64,000 nucleotides of DNA from Flavobacteriales bacterium (GTDB taxonomy: Bacteria > Bacteroidota > Bacteroidia > Flavobacteriales_E > Vicingaceae), in the NCBI GenBank assembly GCA_015075325.1, contig JABTUP010000014.1, positions 25,848-89,847 on the forward strand, written 5' to 3'. The notes beneath the pieces are model-generated. The model was not told where the DNA came from. It did not search any database and was given only the letters and a program-made list of their open reading frames with translations. Within the stretch, counting starts at the first letter, position 1; every line of letters begins with the position of its first letter. This document shows positions 27,212-36,998 of this stretch, one piece after another. The position numbers and the translations under genes were made by a program.

Positions 27212-28228
27212 ATGAAAAACATCAATAAAATAGCATTAAAAAAAAATCAAGATTTTAATATTGACTATTACTTTAACGGAATAAAAAATAAAAACATCAC
27301 AATTCTTAGTAGAGCGATAACCCTACTTGAAAGCACAAAAATTGAACACCAACTATTAGCTGAAGAATTGGTTGATAAATGTCTTCCTTTTTCTGGAAAT
27401 TCAATCAGAATAGGTATTACTGGGGTTCCGGGTGTTGGAAAAAGCACATTTATTGAATCTTTTGGAAATTATATTACTGAAAATAAAAATAAAAGTATAG
27501 CTATATTAGCAATAGACCCTAGTAGCACCAAAAGTGGTGGCAGCATTTTAGGAGATAAAACCAGAATGAATGCTCTTTCTACCAACTCCAAAGCATTTAT
27601 TAGACCTTCACCATCGGCAGGAACTTTAGGGGGAGTAGCAAAAGCAACACGCCAATCAATTGTTTTATGCGAAGCCTTTGGTTTTGACACCATTATAATT
27701 GAAACTGTTGGTGTTGGACAATCAGAAACAGAAGTTAATTCTATGGTAGATTTTTTTCTCTTGCTTATGCTTGCTGGTGCTGGAGATGAATTGCAAGGAA
27801 TTAAACGTGGAATAATGGAAATGGCTGATGTTTTAATTATCAACAAAACAGATATTGAACAAACCGACAAAGTAAAACTTGCAAAACAACATTATAAAAA
27901 CGCATTGCATCTTTTTCCGAGCAATCCCAATGGCTGGGTTCCTAAAGTAGAAACCTGCTCAGCAATAAAAAACGAAAATATTTCTAAAGTTTGGGATATC
28001 ATTTATGAATTTGTTTCTCTAACAAAAACAAATGGTTGGTTTGATGAAAAAAGAAAAATTCAATCAAAATATTGGTTATCAGAAACCATAAATAGTTCTA
28101 TCTTAAATACTTTTTATAAAAATCCTAAGATTAAAGATTTATTAAAGGAACTAGAAGATAAAGTAATTACCAATCAAATTAGCCCATTTAAAGCTGCAAG
28201 AATTCTTTTAAAGGAATTTTGTGCTTAA
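27212..28228 (+). CDS. meaB: Methylmalonyl-CoA mutase-associated GTPase MeaB
   Basis: A 338-residue G3E-family P-loop GTPase (MeaB/ArgK/MMAA) that protects and reloads methylmalonyl-CoA mutase with its B12 cofactor. It shows Walker A GVPGVGKST at residues 71-79, the base-switch region ILAIDPSSTKSGGSILGDKTRM, the Walker B-like IIIETVGVGQSE, and NKTD for guanine recognition. Length is normal. The mutase genes are not in the window. It is alone on a short + strand unit with the next gene 52 bases on. Confidence 0.92.
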   Translation: MKNINKIALKKNQDFNIDYYFNGIKNKNITILSRAITLLESTKIEHQLLAEELVDKCLPFSGNSIRIGITGVPGVGKSTFIESFGNYITENKNKSIAILAIDPSSTKSGGSILGDKTRMNALSTNSKAFIRPSPSAGTLGGVAKATRQSIVLCEAFGFDTIIIETVGVGQSETEVNSMVDFFLLLMLAGAGDELQGIKRGIMEMADVLIINKTDIEQTDKVKLAKQHYKNALHLFPSNPNGWVPKVETCSAIKNENISKVWDIIYEFVSLTKTNGWFDEKRKIQSKYWLSETINSSILNTFYKNPKIKDLLKELEDKVITNQISPFKAARILLKEFCA

Positions 28229-28279
28229 TGTTTCTATTTTAAACAATAGTTCTACATTCGCAAAAATTTCCTTTTCGAT

Positions 28280-29125
28280 ATGATTAAATATTTTTTGATT
28301 ACAATTAGCATTCTTACTTCTATTATTGGAAAGAGTGAAAACAATGAACCATTAAACAAAAAATCGAACAAAGGTAGAATGTATGCCTTTTGGGGTTGGA
28401 ACAGAGAATGGTATACTAATTCCGATATTCATTTTACGGGTAAAAATTATAATTTTACGCTAAGTGATGTTGAAGCAACTGATAGACAAAGTAAATTTAA
28501 TGTTAACCCTTATTTTAACTTAGGAAACTTAACTATTCCTCAAACAAACCTTAGAGTTGGTTATTTTATTTCAGACAAATACGATATTTCTATTGGATAC
28601 GACCACATGAAATATGTAATGAAAAATTTTCAAACAGTTAAAATTAATGGTAACATCCACTCTGGAACACCTTTTGACAACCAATTTATTAATGATGAAA
28701 TATTACTCGACTACAAATTTTTATTATTTGAGCACACCGATGGATTAAATTACATTAATACCGAAATTACTAGAAACGACGACTTGCTTACTTATTTGAA
28801 AGCTACCATTAACCCTAACAAACTAAAAATTCATACTTTATTAGGATTTGGAACTGGAATTATGTTGCCTCGTTCAAATGTATTATTATTTAACGGAACA
28901 AGGTACGATGAATTTCATTTAGCGGGATTTGGAATTTCAGCAAAAGCAGGTGTTGATGTTATTTTGTTTAAATATTTTCTATTACGAAGTGAATACCGAA
29001 CTGGTTTTATAGGTATGCCAAGCATTAGAACAACGCCAAACAAAGAAGATAACGCGAGTCAAAGTTTTTTCTTTTCGCAGATAAACATTTGTTTTGGTTT
29101 TACCCTATATCCTTTCCAAAAATAA
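28280..29125 (+). CDS. Predicted outer-membrane beta-barrel protein
   Basis: A 281-residue protein with an N-terminal signal-like segment (MIKYFLITISILTSIIGKSE) and a body of alternating hydrophobic/polar strands, ending in aromatic residues (CFGFTLYPFQK). An early GRMYAFWGWNREWYTNSDI is typical of a Bacteroidota barrel group. It shares no enzyme motif. A box TACATTCG upstream (one mismatch to the -7 consensus) suggests its own promoter. Its stop is only 2 bases from the convergent neighbour. Function unknown. Confidence 0.65.
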   Translation: MIKYFLITISILTSIIGKSENNEPLNKKSNKGRMYAFWGWNREWYTNSDIHFTGKNYNFTLSDVEATDRQSKFNVNPYFNLGNLTIPQTNLRVGYFISDKYDISIGYDHMKYVMKNFQTVKINGNIHSGTPFDNQFINDEILLDYKFLLFEHTDGLNYINTEITRNDDLLTYLKATINPNKLKIHTLLGFGTGIMLPRSNVLLFNGTRYDEFHLAGFGISAKAGVDVILFKYFLLRSEYRTGFIGMPSIRTTPNKEDNASQSFFFSQINICFGFTLYPFQK

Positions 29126-29127
29126 TA

Positions 29128-29649
29128 CTAAAAAAACTGACGAACTTCTTTTTTTATTGATGTAATTGCAATTTGTGTTGGTGAAGTTTCTAACTTCAAT
29201 AATAATTCAAATATTTTTTGACTTAACTCAACACCTTTGGCATCATCTTTAACCTGAGTTGCCGCAATATTTATTACTTTAATAATTTCTTCTTTAGCTA
29301 ATTTAACAGTGTCCCAAGCGGTAGTTGACACATAAATTTGCTGAGTTAAATTATGTTCAAATTCGGTTCTGATGGTAATAATTAAATCCGATTGTAATTG
29401 TCTAGCACTCATTCCTTGCCTAGAAACCCTCGAAACAAGATTGTTTAACGACACTCTTTCCAAGAACAAAATCATTCGTTCATAAGCTTGTAAACGTAAT
29501 GGAGTTGTATAATTTTGATTTGCTTTTCTTAACTCCAACATTTGTTTCCTATACTCATTATCCATAAATTTTTTAAGAATAAAAAAGCATGCAACAAAAA
29601 CCACCAAAGCAGGAACGGTATATTTTAACAAATCTAAAAACTCATCCAT
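29128..29649 (-). CDS. Membrane-anchored DUF7935-like protein
   Basis: A 173-residue protein starting MDEFLDLLKYTVPALVVFVA; the longer frame up to 29718 lacks support because the conserved part starts here. One N-terminal helix is followed by a cytoplasmic helical region with LRLQAYERMILFLERVSLNN and EFEHNLTQQIYVS, which I recall as conserved in the Bacteroidota family DUF7935. No known activity. It diverges from parE with a 177-base shared upstream region. Confidence 0.7.
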   Translation of the reverse strand: MDEFLDLLKYTVPALVVFVACFFILKKFMDNEYRKQMLELRKANQNYTTPLRLQAYERMILFLERVSLNNLVSRVSRQGMSARQLQSDLIITIRTEFEHNLTQQIYVSTTAWDTVKLAKEEIIKVINIAATQVKDDAKGVELSQKIFELLLKLETSPTQIAITSIKKEVRQFF

Positions 29650-29826
29650 AATACATTTTTTTATCACAAAGGTATTAATAAACATTATGGAAAATGAATT
29701 TATTATTTTAGAGAACACTAAAATTTCAACAATAAAACTGTTAATAAATCCTTTAAAAACCTTTATTTAGAAAGCAACATTTAAAAACTTTTATAGCTAA
29801 TTTAGGGACTTTCAAAGCAAAATAAA

Positions 29827-31683
29827 ATGGCAGAAGAATCAAATTATACCGACGACAGTATCCGCTCATTAGATTGGAAAGAACACATCCGATTGCGACC
29901 TGGTATGTACATCGGTAAGTTAGGCGATGGTGCTGCTTACGACGATGGTATTTACATCTTACTCAAAGAGGTTGTCGATAACTGTATTGACGAATTTGTA
30001 ATGGGCAATGGAAGAACTGTTGATATCTCAATAAAAGACCGCCAAGTTAAAGTTAGAGATTACGGTAGAGGTATTCCCCTAGGAAAAATGATTGATGCCG
30101 TATCGAAAATGAATACGGGTGGTAAATACGATTCAAAAGCGTTTAAAAAATCGGTTGGTTTAAATGGTGTTGGTACAAAAGCGGTAAATGCTTTATCAAG
30201 CCAGTTTATGGTGGAATCGGTTCGTGAAGGACAAATAAAAAAAGCAGAATTTGAACGCGGTGAATTGATTAATGATTATCCTGTTGAAGCTACTTCATAC
30301 CGAAACGGAACCAAAGTTACCTTTATACCAGATGAAGCTATTTTTAAAAATTACCAATTTCGTATGCAGTTTGTTGAGAAACTGCTGTGGAATTACGCAT
30401 TTTTAAATACTGGACTTACCATTAACTTTAATGGTGAAAAAATCCAATCCGAAAACGGATTAAAAGATTTATTACAACAAAACTTATCTGACGAACCACT
30501 TTATCCGATCATCCACTTACATGGTGAAGATATTGAGGTTGCTATTTGCCACACCCAAGCTTACGGCGAGGAATACCACTCGTTTGTTAACGGACAATTT
30601 ACGCCTCAAGGCGGAACACATCAAAACGAATTTAGAGCTGCTTACGTAAAAACCATTCGTGAATTTTATGGTAAAGATTATGACGCTTCCGATATTCGTT
30701 CTGGAATAATTGCAGCGGTGAGTGTAAAAGTAATGGAACCTGTTTTTGAATCGCAAACCAAAACAAAATTAGGTTCTACTGAGGTTGGTCCTGATGGACC
30801 TTCGATGCGTGCTTTTATCAACGATTTCTTAAAACGAGAGTTAGACAACTTTTTGCATAAAAACCCCGAAGTTGCAGAACAACTTCAGCGCCGAATTTTG
30901 CAGGCAGAACGTGAGCGTAAAGACATGGCTGGCATTAAACAATTAGCTAAAAAAAGAGCCAAAGAAGTTTCGTTACACAACAAAAAATTGAGAGACTGTC
31001 GCGTTCATTACAACGATGAAAAAGATAACGACAAAAAAATAGAAACCACTCTTTTTATTACTGAGGGTGATTCGGCTTCTGGTTCAATTACCAAATCGAG
31101 AGACGTAAACACACAAGCCGTTTTTAGCTTAAAAGGAAAACCGTTGAATGCTTATGGTTTAACAAAAAAGGTAGTTTACGAAAACGAAGAATTTAACTTA
31201 CTACAAGCTGCCTTAAACATTGAAGAAGGAATTGAATATTTGCGTTACAACAACATTGTAATTGCTACCGATGCCGATGTGGATGGTATGCACATTCGTT
31301 TGTTGTTAATTACGTTTTTCTTACAGTTTTTTCCTGATGTAATAAAAAACGGGCATTTGTATGTATTGGAAACTCCTCTTTTTAGAGTTAGAGATAAACA
31401 ACAAACGTTCTATTGTTACTCAGAAACAGAAAAAAGAGAAGCATTAGAAAAATTAAAAGGAAAAGCAGAAATTACCCGATTTAAAGGTTTGGGGGAGATT
31501 TCCCCTAGTGAATTCAAGTATTTTATTGGTGATGACATAAGGTTAGCTCCAGTTATTATAGGTTCTGATACCCCTGTTCAGAAACTATTAGATTTTTATA
31601 TGGGCAAAAATACTCCAGAACGACAAGAGTTTATTATCGACAACTTAAAGGTTGAAAAAGATTTAATTGAGGAAAGTTTATAA
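29827..31683 (+). CDS. parE: DNA topoisomerase IV subunit B
   Basis: A 618-residue type IIA topoisomerase ATPase subunit. It contains the GHKL ATPase domain ([32 protein letters not shown]), the transducer domain, and the TOPRIM domain ([10 protein letters not shown] with the metal-binding Glu; [12 protein letters not shown] with the DxD). Together with ParC it decatenates chromosomes. The form matches Bacteroidota ParE. Upstream a TAATTTAG box may be the -7. parC lies 520 bases on, separated by a palindrome pair and a DUF559 gene. Confidence 0.93.
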   Translation: MAEESNYTDDSIRSLDWKEHIRLRPGMYIGKLGDGAAYDDGIYILLKEVVDNCIDEFVMGNGRTVDISIKDRQVKVRDYGRGIPLGKMIDAVSKMNTGGKYDSKAFKKSVGLNGVGTKAVNALSSQFMVESVREGQIKKAEFERGELINDYPVEATSYRNGTKVTFIPDEAIFKNYQFRMQFVEKLLWNYAFLNTGLTINFNGEKIQSENGLKDLLQQNLSDEPLYPIIHLHGEDIEVAICHTQAYGEEYHSFVNGQFTPQGGTHQNEFRAAYVKTIREFYGKDYDASDIRSGIIAAVSVKVMEPVFESQTKTKLGSTEVGPDGPSMRAFINDFLKRELDNFLHKNPEVAEQLQRRILQAERERKDMAGIKQLAKKRAKEVSLHNKKLRDCRVHYNDEKDNDKKIETTLFITEGDSASGSITKSRDVNTQAVFSLKGKPLNAYGLTKKVVYENEEFNLLQAALNIEEGIEYLRYNNIVIATDADVDGMHIRLLLITFFLQFFPDVIKNGHLYVLETPLFRVRDKQQTFYCYSETEKREALEKLKGKAEITRFKGLGEISPSEFKYFIGDDIRLAPVIIGSDTPVQKLLDFYMGKNTPERQEFIIDNLKVEKDLIEESL

Positions 31684-31688
31684 CTATA

Positions 31689-31723
31689 CACTCCCCCTAC
31701 CCCCTCTTTTTAGAGGGGAAACA
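31689..31723 (+). repeat. REP-like palindrome, copy a
   Basis: Starts CACTCCCCCTACCCCCTC and carries the inner hairpin CCCCTC-loop-GAGGGG. It begins 5 bases after the parE stop. The same pattern in opposite orientation is at 31772-31806, and a third copy in the same orientation is at 40095-40130. Confidence 0.7.
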
Positions 31724-31771
31724 AGAGTGAAAAAAATATTAAATGTTAAAAGGTATCAAATAGCACGCTTT

Positions 31772-31806
31772 ATTCCCTCCTAACAAGGAGGGTTAGGGAG
31801 GTGTAC
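31772..31806 (-). repeat. REP-like palindrome, copy b (inverted)
   Basis: Read on the - strand it starts TACACCTCCCTAACCCTCCT and pairs with itself (CCCTCCT-loop-AGGAGGG, 31775-31792). It is the inverted partner of copy a, with about 48 bases between them. It ends just before the DUF559 gene. Confidence 0.7.
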
Positions 31807-31811
31807 TTTGT

Positions 31812-32201
31812 TTGATTATGAAAATATATTATAACCAGAACTTAAAACTATTAGCAAGAAACCACAGAAACGATTCTACAAAATCTGAAATTAAGCTTTG
31901 GCAAGAATTAAAAGGAAAAAAGATTTTAGGTTATAAGTTTTTAAGACAGAAACCGATTGGGAACTATATAGTTGATTTTTTTTGTAACAAACTTAAATTA
32001 GTAATAGAATTAGATGGTTACACTCATCAATTTGAAGATGTGATTATTAAAGATGAAAAAAAGGATTTATATTTAAATAGTATAGGAATTACAGTATTAC
32101 GATTTAACGATAACGAAGTAATGAATGATATGAATAATGTACTACGTGGTATTGAAAGTTTCATTTTAGATTTTGAAAAAATCAATATAAAGGATTTATA
32201 A
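31812..32201 (+). CDS. DUF559 endonuclease-like protein
   Basis: A 129-residue protein of the DUF559/VSR-like PD-(D/E)XK group. Visible: ARNHRNDSTKSEIKLWQELK with the first acidic position, GYKFLRQKPIGNYIVDFFC with the catalytic Asp, and KLVIELDGYTHQF with the (E)xD and nearby His. It is thought to be a nuclease, but no biological role is established. A start two codons later (ATG 31818) is equally possible. It stands between parE and parC, ends 3 bases before parC, and is preceded by the inverted palindrome pair, which suggests a mobile or REP-linked insertion that still keeps parC in the transcript. Confidence 0.82.
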   Translation: MIMKIYYNQNLKLLARNHRNDSTKSEIKLWQELKGKKILGYKFLRQKPIGNYIVDFFCNKLKLVIELDGYTHQFEDVIIKDEKKDLYLNSIGITVLRFNDNEVMNDMNNVLRGIESFILDFEKINIKDL

Positions 32202-32204
32202 AAA

Positions 32205-34952
32205 ATGGAAGAAAACGAAGACGATAACATAGAAAGAGACGAAGAGTTTGAAGGTAACGAAGGTGAACAGTTAGAAAACGTTATTCAAGTTTCGGGCATG
32301 TACCAAGAATGGTTCTTGGATTATGCCTCTTATGTAATATTAGAACGTGCCGTACCTCATTTAAATGATGGATTAAAACCTGTTCAACGTCGAATTCTTC
32401 ACTCCATGAAAGAATTGGATGATGGTCGTTACCACAAAGTAGCCAACCTTATCGGAAACACCATGAAATATCACCCACATGGTGATGCTTCTATTGGAGA
32501 TGCTATGGTACAAATCGGACAGAAAGATTTGTTAATTGATTGTCAAGGAAACTGGGGAAATATTTACACTGGCGATAGAGCTGCGGCTCCTCGATACATT
32601 GAAGCACGTCTTACTAAATTTGCCTTAGACGTTGTTTTTAATGCAAAAACAACCACTTGGCTTTCCTCTTACGATGGAAGAAACCAAGAACCTGAAACTC
32701 TGCCTATTAAATTTCCATTATTATTAGCTCAAGGAGTTGAAGGAATTGCTGTTGGTTTGGCATGTAAAACATTGCCTCACAATTTTAATGAACTGATTGA
32801 TGGGTCTATAGCCATTCTAAAAGGAAAAAAAACCAATATTTTACCCGATTTTCCAACGGGTGGTTTAGCAGATTTTTCGGGTTACAACGAGGGTTTAAGA
32901 GGTAGTAGAGTTAAAATTAGAGCAAGAATTGTAGCTGAAGATAAAAAAACATTAAAAGTAACTGAATTACCTTTCGGAGTTACTACCGATAAATTAATTG
33001 AATCTATTTTAAAAGCAAACAGTAAGAACAAAATTAAGGTTCGTCAAATTGAGGATAATACAGCCGAAAATGTTGAAATTCTAATTCATTTACCAGCAGG
33101 CGTTTCTCCCGACAAAACCATTGATGCCTTGTATGCTTTTACCGACTGTGAAATTTCTATATCACCAAACAGCACCGTAATTCATGAAGACAAACCCAAA
33201 TTTATTGGCGTAAATGAGTTGTTAGAAATTTCTACTCACAATACGGTTGATTTACTTCGTAGAGAATTGGAAATCCGCAAAGGAGAATTAGAAGATCAAT
33301 GGCATTTTTCGTCGTTAGAAAAAATATTTATCGAAAACAAAATCTATGTTAAGTTGCATGGATTGGGTTATGAAGAAGCTTTAGACTCTACACTTCAATT
33401 ATTACAACCTTTTGTAAAACATTTACTAAGACCAGTTACAGCGGATGATGTTGTTCGATTGCTCGAAATAAGAATGCGAAGAATTACCAAGCACGATGCG
33501 GACAAAGCTGAAGAAAAATTACTTGCATTAGAAGATGAACTTCGAAAAGTAAAATACAACCTCGAACACTTAATTGAATTTGCGATAGAATATTTCAAAG
33601 AAATTAAACGTAAATATGGTGAAGGTAGAGATAGAAAAACAGAAGTACGTTCGTTTGAAAGTATTGATGCTGCTGAAGTTGCCATAAACAACGTAAAACT
33701 CTACTTAAATAAGGAAGAAGGATTTATCGGTCATGGATTAAAACGTGGCGAAGGCGATTTTGTTTGCGATTGTTCTGATATTGATGACATTATTGTATTT
33801 AGAGAAGATGGTAAAATGTTAGTTACTAAAATCACACAAAAAGCTTTTGTTGGTAAAAATGTAATTTATGCTGGAGTATGGAAAAAGGATGATAAACGTA
33901 CCATTTACAACTTAATTTATCAGGACGGAAAAACTGGTCCTGCCATGATGAAGCGTTTTCCTGTAACATCAATAACTAGAGATAAGGAATACGATTTAAC
34001 CAAAGGAACTGCTGGATCAAAAATATTGTGGTTTACAGCAAATCCAAACGGTGAAGCAGAAACTATTTTAGTAAAACTTCGTCCAAAACCAGGTGTGCGT
34101 AAATTGAAATTTGAAGTGGAGTTCTCCGAACTTGCTATTAAAGGAAGAGCAGCTTTAGGTAACAGAGTTACCAAATACCCTATTGCCAAAATTGAATTGA
34201 AAGAAAAAGGAGTTTCTACCCTTTCTGCTCGTAAAATTTGGTTTGATGATACCGTTCAACGATTAAATGCAGAAGGTAGAGGCGATTATTTAGGAGAATT
34301 TAAACCTACCGACAAAATACTTACCATTATGCAAACAGGCGAGTATCATTTAACAGGTTTCGATTTGTTTACCAAGTTTGACGAAAACATGATTGTAATT
34401 GAAAAATGGAATCCAAAAAAACCTGTTTCGGCAATTTACTTTGATGGAGATAAAAAACAATACAACGTAAAACGCTTTTTAATTGAACCTTCACCAAATA
34501 AAGTCTCATTCATTTCTGAACATCCCGATTCTTTCCTTGAAGTAGTTTCAACCGATTGGAAGCCTCAAATTCAACTGAATTTTGCTAAAGACAAAGGCAT
34601 TGAACGTGCTTCTGAAGTAATTAATTTAGAAAATTTTATTGCTATTAAAGGACTAAAAGCCATCGGCAATCGTTTAACTACTTATAAAGTAAAAAACATT
34701 GATTTATTAGAACCCCTTCCTTACGAAGAAATAGAAGAAATAAGCCACGAGTTGGAAGAGGAAGGTTTTGATTCGGAAGAAGATGTAGATGATTTATTAG
34801 ATAATGATAATTTAGATTTAGATGATGAAACTTTAGAGGACGAAAAACCTGCAACAGAAATAAAACTACCTTCGGAAGAAAAAAAAGAAAAAAAAGGACC
34901 AATAAAACCCATTATTGATGATGATGGAGAAAGTCAAATGACCCTATTTTAA
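32205..34952 (+). CDS. parC: DNA topoisomerase IV subunit A
   Basis: A 915-residue type IIA topoisomerase breakage-reunion subunit. The winged-helix part has YVILERAVPHLNDGLKPVQR; the active-site Tyr is Y131 in APRYIEARLTKFA. The coiled-coil region follows, then the C-terminal beta-pinwheel repeats (for example KGTAGSKILWFTANPNGE). The tail after about residue 845 is very acidic (runs of E and D) and ends SQMTLF, a common Bacteroidota ending. Its stop overlaps the rhomboid start (TAATG). Confidence 0.93.
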   Translation: MEENEDDNIERDEEFEGNEGEQLENVIQVSGMYQEWFLDYASYVILERAVPHLNDGLKPVQRRILHSMKELDDGRYHKVANLIGNTMKYHPHGDASIGDAMVQIGQKDLLIDCQGNWGNIYTGDRAAAPRYIEARLTKFALDVVFNAKTTTWLSSYDGRNQEPETLPIKFPLLLAQGVEGIAVGLACKTLPHNFNELIDGSIAILKGKKTNILPDFPTGGLADFSGYNEGLRGSRVKIRARIVAEDKKTLKVTELPFGVTTDKLIESILKANSKNKIKVRQIEDNTAENVEILIHLPAGVSPDKTIDALYAFTDCEISISPNSTVIHEDKPKFIGVNELLEISTHNTVDLLRRELEIRKGELEDQWHFSSLEKIFIENKIYVKLHGLGYEEALDSTLQLLQPFVKHLLRPVTADDVVRLLEIRMRRITKHDADKAEEKLLALEDELRKVKYNLEHLIEFAIEYFKEIKRKYGEGRDRKTEVRSFESIDAAEVAINNVKLYLNKEEGFIGHGLKRGEGDFVCDCSDIDDIIVFREDGKMLVTKITQKAFVGKNVIYAGVWKKDDKRTIYNLIYQDGKTGPAMMKRFPVTSITRDKEYDLTKGTAGSKILWFTANPNGEAETILVKLRPKPGVRKLKFEVEFSELAIKGRAALGNRVTKYPIAKIELKEKGVSTLSARKIWFDDTVQRLNAEGRGDYLGEFKPTDKILTIMQTGEYHLTGFDLFTKFDENMIVIEKWNPKKPVSAIYFDGDKKQYNVKRFLIEPSPNKVSFISEHPDSFLEVVSTDWKPQIQLNFAKDKGIERASEVINLENFIAIKGLKAIGNRLTTYKVKNIDLLEPLPYEEIEEISHELEEEGFDSEEDVDDLLDNDNLDLDDETLEDEKPATEIKLPSEEKKEKKGPIKPIIDDDGESQMTLF

Positions 34953-35581
34953 TGAGCTTAACACTAATCATAATAATTATAACCGTTGCTGTTTCTCTTT
35001 CTGCAAACAACAACCAAGAGTTGTATAGTAAATTGTTATTCAATCCATACCAAGTAACCCAACGAAAAGAGTGGCACAGGCTTATTACCCACGCTTTTAT
35101 TCACGACAGAGGAAACATATTTCATTTAATCTTTAATATGTATGTGTTATATTCCTTCGGAAAAGCAGTTGAAGGATTTCTTTCATACAGCTTAGGTTCT
35201 AAAGCAATACTCTATTATTTATTTATTTACATTGGCGGAATTTTAGCTGCCACCCTACCCTCCTTAATTAAACACAAAGACAACTACGGTTACAACTCTG
35301 TTGGAGCTTCTGGAGCTGTTTCATCGGTATTGTTTTCAGCTATTGCTTTTATGCCATTAAGCGGAGGAATTGGTATTTTATTTATTCCAATCAGTATTCC
35401 TCCATTAGTGTTTGGTATCCTTTACATTGCTTACGAAATTTACATGGACAAACGTGGAGGAACCAACATTGCTCACGATGCTCACATTGGAGGTGCTTTA
35501 TTTGGATTTTTGTTCACCCTACTGTTTGTGCCTGGTGCTTTTATGAATTTTGTTAATCAAATCATTTCTTATTTTAATTAA
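34952..35581 (+). CDS. Rhomboid intramembrane serine protease
   Basis: A 209-residue six-helix membrane protease. The catalytic Ser is in VGASGAVSSVLFSAI (GxSG) and the catalytic His in AHIGGALFGFLFTL. HLIFNMYVLYSFG provides the conserved His/Asn of helix 2. It cleaves transmembrane segments of unknown targets. Start overlaps the parC stop by one base, so it depends on parC translation; a functional link to topoisomerase IV is not implied. Confidence 0.88.
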   Translation: MSLTLIIIIITVAVSLSANNNQELYSKLLFNPYQVTQRKEWHRLITHAFIHDRGNIFHLIFNMYVLYSFGKAVEGFLSYSLGSKAILYYLFIYIGGILAATLPSLIKHKDNYGYNSVGASGAVSSVLFSAIAFMPLSGGIGILFIPISIPPLVFGILYIAYEIYMDKRGGTNIAHDAHIGGALFGFLFTLLFVPGAFMNFVNQIISYFN

Positions 35582-35665
35582 TGGTTTTCTCGAAAATATC
35601 ATTGATTTTCGCTGATTTTATTCTGCGTTTATTTGCGACATCTGCGAAAAATAAAAAATAAAATA

Positions 35666-36151
35666 ATGAGAAAAGTAATCTTTTTAGATAGAGACGGAGT
35701 AATAAACATAGAACGTGGCGATTATACGTTTAGGCTTGAAGATTTTGTTTTTGTTGACGGATTATTTGCTGCTTTAGCATTTCTAAAAAATCACGGATTT
35801 GAATTTATTGTAATTACCAATCAAGGCGGTATTTCAAAAGGAATTTATAATCATGATTCGGTTATTGTGTTAAACAAATTAATTGAAACCGAATTTAAAA
35901 AACATCAACTAAATGTATTAGATATTTATTATTGTCCTCACCACAGCGATATAGAGAAATGTATTTGCAGAAAACCAAACTCTTTACTTTTAGAAAAAGC
36001 CATTGCAAAATACAACATCGACACAACTAAATCTTTTTTTATTGGTGATAGCGACAGAGATATTAATGCAGCCCAAAAAGTTGGTGTAAAAGGAATAAAA
36101 GTGAACAAAAATTCTAATTTAAACGTATACCTCAACCAAATCATTACTTAA
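35666..36151 (+). CDS. HAD-IIIA phosphatase (GmhB/HisB-N-like)
   Basis: A 161-residue haloacid-dehalogenase phosphatase. I place the start at ATG 35666, just before RKVIFLDRDGVINIERGDYT, because the bases upstream are spacer-like sequence (TCTGCG words). Motif I is DRDGV, the motif II Thr is in FIVITNQGGISKG, motif III/IV is KSFFIGDSDRDINAAQKVG. A zinc-type loop CPHHSDIEKCICRKP matches GmhB, which dephosphorylates heptose-1,7-bisphosphate. GmhB activity is likely but not certain without its partner genes. Confidence 0.82.
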   Translation: MRKVIFLDRDGVINIERGDYTFRLEDFVFVDGLFAALAFLKNHGFEFIVITNQGGISKGIYNHDSVIVLNKLIETEFKKHQLNVLDIYYCPHHSDIEKCICRKPNSLLLEKAIAKYNIDTTKSFFIGDSDRDINAAQKVGVKGIKVNKNSNLNVYLNQIIT

Positions 36152-36152
36152 A

Positions 36153-36998
36153 TTGAATAAATCACTCTATATCAATTACAACGGAAAGTTGTTTTTAGAA
36201 ACCGAAAAGATATTTTCGGTAAACAATAGAGCGTTTAAATATGGCGATGCCATTTTCGAAACCATTCGAATTATGAATGGCAAATTGTGTTTTTTATCCG
36301 ACCATTTTGAGCGATTAAAAAAAGGAATTGATTTTCTTCAGATGAAAGCCTGTAACCTCAATTTTGATGAGCTAACCAAACAAATGGAAGAACTTCTTGT
36401 AAAAAACAACATCAATAAAGGTGGTCGATTACGAATTACTGTTTTTAGAGAAGCCGATGGTTTTTATATACCATTGAACCAATCGTGTGCTTATGTAATT
36501 GAAGTAAAACCAATTGAATTAAATCAATACGAATTAAATGCAACTGGTTTAAAAATTGACATTTACAATACTTACAAACGCAGCACTTCCAAATTATCGA
36601 ACATAAAAACGACCAACGATATTCCTCAAATATTAGCTGGATTATATACCATTGAAAACCAGTTAGATGATTGCATTGTTTTAAACAAACACAACAGAAT
36701 TGTAGAAACCACCAGCTCCAATATTTTCTTATACAAAAAAAACAACATCTATACCCCTAGCCTTGATGAAGGTTGTATGGATGGTGTAATGCGAAAACAA
36801 ATTTTACGCATTGCAGAAAAGTTAAAAATCAACATTTTTGAAGGCATGCTCAATGCCAACGTGTTATTGCAAACAGATGAAGTTTTTTTAACCAATGTGG
36901 TTAAAGGTGTACAGTGGGTTAAATCGTTTAAAGAAAAAACCTATACCAATGAGGCTGCTCAAGTTTTTGTGAATGAATTGAATAAAATCAATCCCTAA
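36153..36998 (+). CDS. Class IV aminotransferase (branched-chain/ADC lyase-like)
   Basis: A 281-residue fold-type IV PLP enzyme. It starts at TTG (36153), one base after the phosphatase stop; no nearby ATG fits. Family features: FKYGDAIFETIRIMNGKLCF, KLSNIKTTNDIPQILAGLYT with the probable PLP Lys, and ETTSSNIFLYKKNNIYTP, followed by GVMRKQILRIAEK. The family includes branched-chain aminotransferase, D-amino-acid transaminase and aminodeoxychorismate lyase; I cannot separate these with confidence. Its last 11 bases overlap the convergent RND gene. Confidence 0.82.
   Translation: MNKSLYINYNGKLFLETEKIFSVNNRAFKYGDAIFETIRIMNGKLCFLSDHFERLKKGIDFLQMKACNLNFDELTKQMEELLVKNNINKGGRLRITVFREADGFYIPLNQSCAYVIEVKPIELNQYELNATGLKIDIYNTYKRSTSKLSNIKTTNDIPQILAGLYTIENQLDDCIVLNKHNRIVETTSSNIFLYKKNNIYTPSLDEGCMDGVMRKQILRIAEKLKINIFEGMLNANVLLQTDEVFLTNVVKGVQWVKSFKEKTYTNEAAQVFVNELNKINP

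Noticed and set aside
29128..29718. Longer start for the DUF7935-like gene
   Set aside because: The first 23 residues are not family-like; ATG 29649 directly precedes the conserved N-terminus.
31812..32201. Intein or homing endonuclease within topoisomerase IV
   Set aside because: parE and parC are both complete with normal ends; the DUF559 gene has its own start and stop between them.
34678..34912. Antisense open frames opposite the parC tail
   Set aside because: They mirror the Asp/Glu-rich low-complexity tail; products are Ser- or Leu-rich with no family features.
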